Shown: piece by piece, positions 56,419 to 64,000 of the stretch
Numbering within the stretch: the stretch's first letter is position 1
How the letters are laid out: every line of letters begins with the position of its first letter
Assembly (NCBI GenBank): GCA_951813615.1
Contig: OX638377.1
Location: 2,914,001-2,978,000 of the forward strand
Origin: an uncultured Latescibacterota bacterium
Lineage (GTDB): Bacteria > Latescibacterota > UBA2968 > UBA8231
Reading direction: 5' to 3'
DNA length: 64,000 bases
Program-made: the position numbers and the translations under genes
Notes under the pieces: model-generated
Databases searched by the model: none
Told to the model about the DNA's origin: nothing
What the model saw: only the letters and a program-made list of their open reading frames with translations

Positions 56419-58623
56419 ATGCAAGCGGATTTTAGCTCGAATTTACGCTCATATCTGATTATAGGGATTTTGCTCTCCGCCTGTGGGGCTGTGGGTATCG
56501 GGGAAACCAAGGAATTGATCATTCTTGGTGGAGCGGAAGGCCGACCTTGGCAGGACGGTGGAGGTGGTATAGATCCGATAATCATCTTAGGCCCCCAAGA
56601 AGTGACGAACGAGAACGTACCTGGAGGGATTATCGACTTTTCTGCGCGGGAGGGATGGATTTTTCCCGAAAAGGCCGACCAAACTGACAATATCGCCTTG
56701 CAACTGCTAGACCGAGGCGGCTCCGTAACCGCGCCCACTGTTCTCACAGATCTGGCGAAAGATCTGTTGAAGATGATAGACAATAATGCCAGCTCGGCCT
56801 TTGAAAGGAAAAGTTCTCCTGGTCAGAATGTCCGAGCGCTAGGCGTGGTCCTCCAGTTTGATCTAGGAGCGCGATTTGGTGTGAGTCGCATCCGCTTCTT
56901 CCCCAGGAACGCCGATCCAGACTTTCTCGCCCCTGATTTTCCCTTTCAGGACGATTACATGAGGGCCTACGAGCTTTTTCTCAATGACGGCACCCGGGAA
57001 ACACTAGCCGCCGGCTTGCCGGTATTTACCAGCGTTCTGCTCGTACTGCAGAATGATCAGCCGGTGGTGGATGTGCAGATAGAGCCCCAGTACGTGCGTT
57101 ACATCCAGCTAAAATCCCAGACTACAGTGGGTTTTGAAATAGGCGAGTTTCAAGTTTTCGGAGAAGGCTTCGTGCCCACGGCGGAGTATCATTCGGATAT
57201 ATTCGATCTGGGAGAAGATTTGGCCCTTTGGGGAAATTTGCGCTGGGAGGAGGAAAGCCAAGGCGACCCCATCCGCTCCCAAGTGCCTATCAGCACTAGG
57301 AGCGGCTTTGACGATTCTCCCGCCGTGTTCAATCGCCTCCGCAGCGACCTCGACGGGGCCGAAGTGCCTTGGAAGACGGCCGAAGAATTCGACGAAGGCA
57401 GTCAAGCGAGGGAAATCGTCCTCCAACTCGACTCGCCCGATCTCGACATAAAGCGGGCTCGGCTATTGTACAAAGACCTCCCTCTCGATAGGAAGAATGA
57501 GATATCGTTGACCCAAGCCGAATACAATAAGCTGAGGTCGGGCAATAAAGGGTTGGTGCGGGACGACTTGGAAAACTGGAGCGCTTGGTCTCCGCCCTAT
57601 GCGACCGCGGGTATAACTAGCGCTGATAATGTATCCGCTGGGACGGGCGGGATGCCAATCGTGTCTCCCGGTCCAAGACGCTATTTTCAGTTCAAGGTGG
57701 ACTATTTGAGTGAAGATCTCTTTTCAGCCAAAGGCATCGGTTCGCTGTCCTTCGATTTTTCTAGTCCGGTGCTGGCCACAGAGATCGTAGGAGAGATCAC
57801 CCCGCGCCAAGCGGATCTGGGTCAAAAAACAGAGTTTTCCTTGGTGCTCGTCCCCGATATGCGGCCCGGAATCGATCAGGGCTTCAGCGCCCTCGAAATC
57901 AGCACACCCGTAAAAGTGGACGCAATAGAGAGGATTGGGATGTCGCTACCGGATGGCTCCCGCCTTGAACAGGACTTCTCGGATGCAGACCTGAGCGACC
58001 TGCCGGTGGAGCGCGGGAATTTCCGCATTGATTTGGTCGAGGAAGATCGCTTCCAGATTAGTTTCCCCAAAGTGGAGAATAGCCGCATAGAAGCGGAACA
58101 GATGACCGCCTTGGATGTGGTCTTCCAATGCGTGGTGCTGCGGACTGGAACTGCCTTTACCTCCTTGGCTTTGTCTGAAACCCCTGGCGAAGTGCCGCAA
58201 CGGGTGGTGGGAGGCAATGTCTTTGCCCTGACCCAAGAAAGTTCCAATGCCTCGCTCATCCGCGACCCGGGGAATCTAGTGGTACAAGTGGCGAAAAAGG
58301 GCGACTTGCTGATTAACGTCAACGCTGTGCCAACAGTCTTTACGCCCAATGGTGATCAGATCAACGATAGTGTGCAGATACATTTTGACATAACTGATCT
58401 CATCAGTGGAGCTAATGTGGGGCTGCGGATATACGACTTGTCCGGCAGCATGGTGCGGGAAGTCTATCGCGGTCTCGACCAAAGTGGTCGCTTTACTCGA
58501 ACGTGGGACGGTACCGATCACCAAGGGAACACTGTGCCGCCGGGCCTCTACATTTTCAACATTGATTTGGACACCGACGGCGGCAAGGCCGAGGCGAACG
58601 GCCTCATAGGCGTGGCCTATTGA
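56419..58623 (+). CDS. Exported array protein C: lipoprotein paralogue
   Basis: A 734-aa protein; ATG at 56419 preceded by TTAGGA and GGAGG. The signal ends in a canonical lipobox LSAC (Cys22), so unlike the other family members it should be lipid-anchored. The discoidin-like part (LGVVLQFDLGARFGVSRIRF, YVRYIQLKSQTTVGFEIGEF) is followed by the core (FDLGEDLALWGNLRWEEESQ, PISTRSGFDDSPAVFNRLRS, SLTQAEYNKLRSGNKGLVRD, NWSAWSPPY, GPRRYFQFKVDYL) and an Ig-like tail, VFTPNGDQINDSVQIHFDIT to VPPGLYIFNIDL, ending LIGVAY. It lies directly before the two giant outer-membrane genes and could anchor or dock the others. Confidence 0.78.
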   Translation: MQADFSSNLRSYLIIGILLSACGAVGIGETKELIILGGAEGRPWQDGGGGIDPIIILGPQEVTNENVPGGIIDFSAREGWIFPEKADQTDNIALQLLDRGGSVTAPTVLTDLAKDLLKMIDNNASSAFERKSSPGQNVRALGVVLQFDLGARFGVSRIRFFPRNADPDFLAPDFPFQDDYMRAYELFLNDGTRETLAAGLPVFTSVLLVLQNDQPVVDVQIEPQYVRYIQLKSQTTVGFEIGEFQVFGEGFVPTAEYHSDIFDLGEDLALWGNLRWEEESQGDPIRSQVPISTRSGFDDSPAVFNRLRSDLDGAEVPWKTAEEFDEGSQAREIVLQLDSPDLDIKRARLLYKDLPLDRKNEISLTQAEYNKLRSGNKGLVRDDLENWSAWSPPYATAGITSADNVSAGTGGMPIVSPGPRRYFQFKVDYLSEDLFSAKGIGSLSFDFSSPVLATEIVGEITPRQADLGQKTEFSLVLVPDMRPGIDQGFSALEISTPVKVDAIERIGMSLPDGSRLEQDFSDADLSDLPVERGNFRIDLVEEDRFQISFPKVENSRIEAEQMTALDVVFQCVVLRTGTAFTSLALSETPGEVPQRVVGGNVFALTQESSNASLIRDPGNLVVQVAKKGDLLINVNAVPTVFTPNGDQINDSVQIHFDITDLISGANVGLRIYDLSGSMVREVYRGLDQSGRFTRTWDGTDHQGNTVPPGLYIFNIDLDTDGGKAEANGLIGVAY

Positions 58624-58682
58624 AGGCTGGACCGGGGTATGGATTGCTTCTGAGAAGCGTTTGCGAACGGGAGGGACACCTG

Positions 58683-61481
58683 ATGGTAGATGCAGGTTAC
58701 AGAGAATGGTCCAGAGTATGGATAGCACTGTGGATAGTCGCGGCTTTGGGCACGACGGCTTTCCCCCAAGATTACAACAATCGTCTCGGGCAGCAGAGGG
58801 GGGGCAAGGTCACCTTTGAACCCTTGGGACCAGGGGTGTTTTTCGATGCCCTTGATCCCACAGTGAAACGATGGTACGTCCCCCAAGAACTCTACCACGA
58901 TTACCGCTTCCAGACTTGGGAATACTCCAACTATGCCCGAGACCGCTATGAGCGCTACGTCAACACGACTCGGGAAGGCGAATACTTCTACGACACGTTC
59001 GGCAATTTCGTCAACCGAGGATGGCTCATCTACGACTGGCGTCAGGAAGCCTTGACCCCTCTGGGCAGTTCCATCTACCAAGATTCGAGGTATCAGGGTT
59101 GGTTCAACCAAGTGTTGATCGCCACGGATTCAAAAGGTGGTGCTCTCTACTCCATAACCACGGGGGATCAGATACGCACCACGCTCACCCCCATGACCTT
59201 TTCCAAGCCTGCATTCAACGGTATTCAGCTAGATTTAGCAGCCGATAAATACGCTGGCACGCTCCTGCTTTCAAGGATCAGTAGCCCGGTCCGGTCGTCC
59301 GTCTCCAGTGCCGATACCCGGACCAATGCCACCAATATGATCGGCGGCCGGGCCCTAGCCCAGGTGGGCGATTTCGTCACTGTCGGCGCGACTTGGGTCA
59401 ATGCCCACAACACCCGTACCACGCTGGGCTCCTTCGACAGCAACCCCACCAAGGGCACACTGGGCGACGGGCAAGCCAGAGTGCCTATCAACGCCATCGC
59501 CCTCGTGCTCAGCGATGATTCTCCCGAAGACGGGGAGGGAGGAACCGCGCTCTTTTCCCACGATCTAGTCGTGGTGCGCGAAGATTTCCAGAACGGAATC
59601 CGCGAAACGCTCAGCCTTGCCGACCTGACCAACGATCCAACGCGCTGGCCAGTCATAGAAGGCGGCTTTCGGGAAGAGGGTTTCTTGGCGGCCAACGGCA
59701 TTCAGCGGATCATCATCAACTACGATTTTAACGATCCGGCCTATATCGGCCCCGATCCGACTGAGATCGTAAAAGTGACCTTTGATTTGGTGCTGGCCAA
59801 CGACTACAAAGTCGAGGTGTGGTCCGACCGCCAGACCGGGCAGCAAACCCCGCCGGAAGCGCCTCTGACCAGAGCGATCCTCGACGAGAGGAATCCGGTT
59901 CTGATCGAGATCGCACGTGCACCCGACAATACCAAGGACGGCTCTAACCGGAGAAGGCTGGTTTTCGACTACGGCCTTCCCACTGCCACGCAGATTTATG
60001 GCTTTACCATTGAGGCGCAGGATGTCCTAGGTTTCAACTTCTACGGCGAGTACGACATCAACCAGAAATTCAGGCAGTATCCCAATCTAGCCTTATTTAC
60101 CGACGACCGTTCCTTTGAAGACGCTTCGACCCGAGCGGATGCTTGGATGATGAACCTCTCCTTTCAGGATTATCCTTGGTTCTTCTTCGGCGAGGCCTTT
60201 TCCATGGACCACGACTACTCCACTAGTTCTTTCCTACTCAACCAAAATGGCGATATCAACTACGATCAGCCTTCCCAGTTTTTCTACGAGTTTGTCGAAG
60301 ACAACGATGATCAGGATCGCACTCCCGATTGGCAGCGAGGCGGTCAGCCAGGTCCCGATTTTGCCATCTTCCCCGGCTGGGACGAAAACAACGACTTCGT
60401 AAGCGATTTCAACCAGAACGACAATCGGACAATCAGCAATCGCATCCCCGATTACGACGAGCCCTTTCTCAGGTACGAGGTTGACCGGCCGGAATTTCTC
60501 TTTGGCATTGACCTGAACAACAACGACTGGATTGACCGTTTCGAGAACGACGACGAGCCAGATTTTCCCTATAAGAGGGACCATAGAGGCTACAATGCCT
60601 ATTCCGGCGCTCATGTCATCCCAGGTGTCAGGGTGAGCGTCGGACAGACCCGCGAGGAACTGCTCTCCTCCGAGCGAGAGAATACGACCACCTACGGGCT
60701 GGTGACCGTGGATGAGAATTGGGCCGGCCTAGGGCGTTTGCGGGCGTTCAATATGCTAAAACGAGCCAAAGATACCATCCCCGATGACCGCCGTGCGCCC
60801 CAGGGATTTCTCTTGGCGGGTCTGCCTGCCAAGGTCGCCGATATTCTGCCCGCCCAAGATACCTGGGTGAACTCCCTGTTTATCGGATTCGACTATACGC
60901 GGATTTCGCAGTTGAACATCCGCAATAAGATCAAATACGATCTGTATGTTCAGCGCAGCGATGATCTCAGGGCTTTGGACAGAAGCCCGCTCCACGATAG
61001 GTCGTCCTTTTTGGGGCTTATCAACAAAGTTGATTATACCTATCGATTTGAAGGTCTGAGCATCCAGCCGCGCTTCAAAAGCCAGTACTTGAAGCGCACA
61101 CCATTCTTGCGCCGCGAGGCAGATATCGAGGAATGGGATGGATTCTTGTCGGTGATCCTCAGATTCCCAGTGCTGAGGCATTCGATGATTGAAATGGGCA
61201 CGGAGTTCAGACAGCTAAGGGAATTGAGGGCAGACGAAGATGCCTTGGTCCAAGAGAGCGTCTTGGGACCGACCGGCGACCTAAACGAGACTAACCTAGC
61301 CGTTCAGTGGTCAACCACGACGGATTACCTAGGGTACGTATTACTGCTACAGACAGGGTTCCGACTGTCTAGGCAATCCTTAGAGACCATCGAGATGCTG
61401 GATCTGGAGGTCGACAAAAAGTCCACCATCGAGACAGGCACCACGACCTTCATAACCATCTACGCCGGGGTGGAACAGTAA
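58683..61481 (+). CDS. Giant outer-membrane barrel-like protein D1
   Basis: A 932-aa protein from the ATG at 58683 (GGGAGGG seven bases upstream), with signal peptide (WIALWIVAALGTTAFP-QD). N-terminal WYVPQELYHDYRFQTWEYSN and GEYFYDTFGNFVNRGWLIYD regions precede a large beta-rich body. The middle has Asp/Asn-rich segments like calcium-binding loops (FVEDNDDQDRTPDW, FPGWDENNDFVSDFNQNDN, GIDLNNNDWIDRFENDDEPD). The C-terminal third alternates amphipathic strands (SLFIGFDYTRISQLNIRNKI, YRFEGLSIQPRFKSQYLKR, LGYVLLLQTGFRLSRQ) as in outer-membrane barrels. I do not recognise a named family; shorter than and not evidently SprA. Closely related to the next gene. Confidence 0.72.
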   Translation: MVDAGYREWSRVWIALWIVAALGTTAFPQDYNNRLGQQRGGKVTFEPLGPGVFFDALDPTVKRWYVPQELYHDYRFQTWEYSNYARDRYERYVNTTREGEYFYDTFGNFVNRGWLIYDWRQEALTPLGSSIYQDSRYQGWFNQVLIATDSKGGALYSITTGDQIRTTLTPMTFSKPAFNGIQLDLAADKYAGTLLLSRISSPVRSSVSSADTRTNATNMIGGRALAQVGDFVTVGATWVNAHNTRTTLGSFDSNPTKGTLGDGQARVPINAIALVLSDDSPEDGEGGTALFSHDLVVVREDFQNGIRETLSLADLTNDPTRWPVIEGGFREEGFLAANGIQRIIINYDFNDPAYIGPDPTEIVKVTFDLVLANDYKVEVWSDRQTGQQTPPEAPLTRAILDERNPVLIEIARAPDNTKDGSNRRRLVFDYGLPTATQIYGFTIEAQDVLGFNFYGEYDINQKFRQYPNLALFTDDRSFEDASTRADAWMMNLSFQDYPWFFFGEAFSMDHDYSTSSFLLNQNGDINYDQPSQFFYEFVEDNDDQDRTPDWQRGGQPGPDFAIFPGWDENNDFVSDFNQNDNRTISNRIPDYDEPFLRYEVDRPEFLFGIDLNNNDWIDRFENDDEPDFPYKRDHRGYNAYSGAHVIPGVRVSVGQTREELLSSERENTTTYGLVTVDENWAGLGRLRAFNMLKRAKDTIPDDRRAPQGFLLAGLPAKVADILPAQDTWVNSLFIGFDYTRISQLNIRNKIKYDLYVQRSDDLRALDRSPLHDRSSFLGLINKVDYTYRFEGLSIQPRFKSQYLKRTPFLRREADIEEWDGFLSVILRFPVLRHSMIEMGTEFRQLRELRADEDALVQESVLGPTGDLNETNLAVQWSTTTDYLGYVLLLQTGFRLSRQSLETIEMLDLEVDKKSTIETGTTTFITIYAGVEQ

Positions 61482-61570
61482 ATGGCAGGCGCTGACTACA
61501 CCTGTGGAGCAAGTGAGAACTTTGCTTTGGGCACTCCGTCCTTTTGCGCACAGTCCAATAGGAGGGACCC

Positions 61571-64000
61571 ATGCTAAAAAGGTCCGGCTCGTGGCACGTT
61601 GTGGGGATACTCTGCGTACTAGCTTTATCGTCCGCTACTGGATGGGCTGCGCAAAACTATGGGGCTCGCTTAGGGCACCAAGCCAATGACGGCACCGTGG
61701 TGTATCGCTCTGAGGGTCCCAAGACCTTGTTGGGCAACGTGGAGCCATCGGTGCAGAAACGGTATCTGCCCCAAGAACTGTATCAGGAGTACCAGTGGCA
61801 GACTTGGCAGTACACCAACTACGCTGGTAATCCCTACCAGAGATACGTGGCGCAAAGCCTCTGGGGCGATTATTTCTACGACGTGTACGGAAATTTCCTG
61901 ACCAGAGGATGGTTGGTCTATGACTGGACCGAGGATCACCCGCGAATCTCCGAGGGCAGCCGTCTGCTAAAAAGAGGAGCATATGCCGGTTTCTTTAACT
62001 CATTGATCGTAGCCTCCGACCAGAAAGGTCAATATTCTTTTTCCATTTCCGTTGGCGACGAACTGGTCACGACCCTGACGCCAATGACCTTTCGCAAATC
62101 CGTGTACAACGGTGCCCAAGTCGATCTCATGTCGGACGCTGTCGAGCTAACTGGCATCTTTTCCCGCATCAGCGCACCGGGCTTCATCACCGATCCGAAT
62201 CCGGCCTCTTTCAACAACTACACCAACCTGATAGGGGGCCGGACCAGGGTCCGGCTAGGTGATGCTATTACCTTGGGAGGGGTCTTCGTCAATTCCCACA
62301 ACGGCCGGGGGACCGTGCAGAGCTTTGAGGGGAATCCCTTCAAAGGGGAATTAACCTCGCTGCAGTTACAAAACCAGATCAGTACTATTGTCATCCGGCT
62401 GAGCGACGACTCACCGGCCGATGATGTCGGAGGGAGTGTCCTACTAGCGGATAATGTAGAAATAGCGACGACTATCGGCGACAGAGACACCGTGCTAGTC
62501 GGCAATGAGATCGGCTTCACACCTCACAGGCAGGGAGGCACCATCATAGAAGGCGTGCGCACGGCCAACGGTACGGAGCAGATCACGTTGCGTTACGACT
62601 TGAACGACCTAGCCGTGATTCTCGACGACAAGGATGCCATTAACAACATCCGGGACCTCCGCTTCAGACTGGTCCTAGTCAACGACTATCGGATCGAGAT
62701 CACTTCCGATCAGCAGACCAACTTTGAAGGACAGCCGGTCTTTCTGCTGATGGCCCAGGCCGAAGGCAATATTCAGGACGGATCGAATAAGCGCGAAGTG
62801 GTCTTCAACTACGGCTTGCCCACGGCTAACCAGCTATTGGGTTTCACGATCGAGGCCCAAGATTTCCTAGGATTTGACTTTTACACCGAGTTCGATGTAA
62901 ACCACCAGTACAAAAAATATCCCAATCGCCGGGTGAAGACGCACAAGGCGTACTCGGGACTCGTCGACGACGAAAATGCCAAAGCCTGGATGATGAACCT
63001 GTCTAAATCGGTCTTCTCTTGGTCCTTATTTGTCGAGGGCTTCTACATGGACGAGGCCTACAATACTAGTCCCTTCATATCGGACGGTAGTGGTCGAGTA
63101 GATTACGAAGACGGGACTAGGAGCATCTACGACTTCGTCGACGACAACGACGATCAGGACAAGAAACCCGACCAGAAGCGGCGCTACCAAGATCCTAGGA
63201 CCGGCGAGGAATTCCGCGCCACTAGAACCGGAAGGTCCGCCGAAGGTTTCGCCGACGAGGCAGTGTTCCCCGGCTGGGACCAGAACAACGATTTCATCTC
63301 CGACTTCAACCAAAACAGCAACATCTTCAGTGAGAACCGCTTCCCGGACTACGAGGAACCCTTCCTGCGCTATGGTTCAGACCGCCCTGAATACCTCTTC
63401 GGGATCGATCTCAACAACAACGGCTGGGTCGACCAGTTCGAAAACGACAACCTGCCCGATTATCCCTACAAAAGGGATCGCAAGGGCTACAACCTGTACC
63501 TGCGCAATCAGGTAACTCCGCACCTGCAACTCACCGCCGGGCAGGCCCGCGAACAGCTCCTTTCGGACGACCGCCAAAATCTGACCACGTACGCCCTAGT
63601 GAGCTTTGAAAAGGAGTACGCCCGCATCGGACGAGTGGGCATCTTCGACATGATCAAAAAGGCGGCAGACGATATTCAAGACGATCTCTTTCAATGGGTA
63701 CAAGCTCCAGGTCTGCCCGGAGCGCACCAAGCAATAGACGACCCCCTCTTCGCCCAAGACACCTGGATCAATACTTTTTGGCTAGGCCTTGACCGCCGGA
63801 CAAATATCGGGGTCAATTTTTCCAATAAATTCAAGTACGAGACAGTGAGACAGCGGGAGCAAGGTAACAATCTAGGTTTTAAGGATGATACGCGTTTTCT
63901 TGGAATCATCAACAAGGCCGACTATCTGTACCGGTATAAAAGTCTGACGGTGCGACCGAAGATCAAGAGCGAATTTCTCAGGGACAATACTCCCTATTCT
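61571..64000 (+). CDS. Giant outer-membrane barrel-like protein D2 (cut by window end)
   Basis: At least 810 residues, starting at an ATG with GGAGG five bases upstream and running off the right edge. Signal peptide MLKRSGSWHVVGILCVLALS to ATGWA-AQ. It parallels D1 throughout: RYLPQELYQEYQWQTWQYTN, GDYFYDVYGNFLTRGWLVYD, IGGRTRVRLGDAITLGGVFV, FVDDNDDQDKKPD, FPGWDQNNDFISDFNQNSNI, GIDLNNNGWVDQFENDNLPD and NTFWLGLDRRTNIGVNFSNK. The pair therefore arose by tandem duplication, now well diverged. Expected to be a surface-exposed outer-membrane protein; function unknown. Confidence 0.72.
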   Translation, partial: MLKRSGSWHVVGILCVLALSSATGWAAQNYGARLGHQANDGTVVYRSEGPKTLLGNVEPSVQKRYLPQELYQEYQWQTWQYTNYAGNPYQRYVAQSLWGDYFYDVYGNFLTRGWLVYDWTEDHPRISEGSRLLKRGAYAGFFNSLIVASDQKGQYSFSISVGDELVTTLTPMTFRKSVYNGAQVDLMSDAVELTGIFSRISAPGFITDPNPASFNNYTNLIGGRTRVRLGDAITLGGVFVNSHNGRGTVQSFEGNPFKGELTSLQLQNQISTIVIRLSDDSPADDVGGSVLLADNVEIATTIGDRDTVLVGNEIGFTPHRQGGTIIEGVRTANGTEQITLRYDLNDLAVILDDKDAINNIRDLRFRLVLVNDYRIEITSDQQTNFEGQPVFLLMAQAEGNIQDGSNKREVVFNYGLPTANQLLGFTIEAQDFLGFDFYTEFDVNHQYKKYPNRRVKTHKAYSGLVDDENAKAWMMNLSKSVFSWSLFVEGFYMDEAYNTSPFISDGSGRVDYEDGTRSIYDFVDDNDDQDKKPDQKRRYQDPRTGEEFRATRTGRSAEGFADEAVFPGWDQNNDFISDFNQNSNIFSENRFPDYEEPFLRYGSDRPEYLFGIDLNNNGWVDQFENDNLPDYPYKRDRKGYNLYLRNQVTPHLQLTAGQAREQLLSDDRQNLTTYALVSFEKEYARIGRVGIFDMIKKAADDIQDDLFQWVQAPGLPGAHQAIDDPLFAQDTWINTFWLGLDRRTNIGVNFSNKFKYETVRQREQGNNLGFKDDTRFLGIINKADYLYRYKSLTVRPKIKSEFLRDNTPYS

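Noticed and set aside
55710..56783. Long minus-strand open frame (357 codons) opposite A4 and the start of gene C
   Set aside because: It is antisense to well-supported genes, is rich in Pro, Arg, Thr and Ser as expected from an antisense GC-rich frame, and similar shadows occur opposite the other copies.
58683..64000. Identification of D1 and D2 as SprA/Sov, the type IX secretion translocon
   Set aside because: They are about 930 aa rather than more than 2000 and lack motifs I could tie to SprA; left as unassigned barrel-like proteins.
38101..64000. CRISPR array or insertion sequence as the cause of the repeated DNA
   Set aside because: Repeats are whole coding sequences and leaders; no short regularly spaced repeats, terminal inverted repeats or transposase genes were found.

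Overview
This 64 kb window comes from a Gram-negative bacterium with a fairly high G+C chromosome. It encodes outer-membrane-type beta-barrel proteins, lipoproteins, periplasmic PPIases and secreted proteins with gliding-motility/FlgD-type C-terminal Ig domains. Three phytanoyl-CoA-dioxygenase (PhyH) genes, a sulfatase, DUF3604 and DUF6785-like proteins, and a fused cytochrome c/copper-monooxygenase lipoprotein point to an uncultured FCB/PVC-type lineage such as Latescibacterota or Poribacteria. That placement is inference. No phage, insertion sequence or CRISPR array was seen.

Region 1 (1-5.7 kb, minus strand) is a ribosomal/transcription operon: promoter, tRNA-Gly, tRNA-Thr, rpmG, tRNA-Trp, secE, nusG, rplK, rplA, rplJ, rplL, rpoB (cut by the window edge). 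The tuf gene that often sits among these tRNAs is absent. Upstream lies greA with a terminator-like hairpin in its leader. Region 2 (5.8-24 kb) is mixed housekeeping: sbcD-sbcC-ygfZ and a degenerate Y-family polymerase on plus; larA, an FmdB zinc ribbon, an unknown protein and a GlcD/GlcF-type flavin Fe-S oxidoreductase on minus; then zapA, a SulP transporter, a PhyH oxygenase, infC with an ATC start, a PfkB kinase, a 2-hydroxyacid dehydrogenase and a DUF4143 ATPase.

Region 3 (24-38 kb) looks like an accessory catabolic island. A PhyH oxygenase and a probable TIM-barrel protein on plus face a minus-strand run: Cu-monooxygenase/cytochrome lipoprotein, two duplicated polytopic transporters, PhyH, sulfatase, DUF3604 protein, and an unusual protein whose C-terminus is a MIP18/PaaD-like domain.

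Region 4 (38-64 kb) is the most distinctive part. Six paralogous exported proteins (four about 628 aa, one 856 aa, one 734 aa lipoprotein) share a discoidin-like N-terminal part, a signature central beta domain and a CHU_C/FlgD-type C-terminal Ig domain ending in -V(A/V)Y or -IAY. They are interleaved with two GT39-type membrane glycosyltransferases carrying C-terminal TPRs, a two-domain parvulin lipoprotein and a CBM9-like secreted protein. They are followed by two giant related outer-membrane barrel-like proteins, the second cut by the window end. Together these could form an envelope surface-assembly or display system with its own folding helper and glycosylation enzymes; this is a hypothesis from gene content and co-location, not a demonstrated function.
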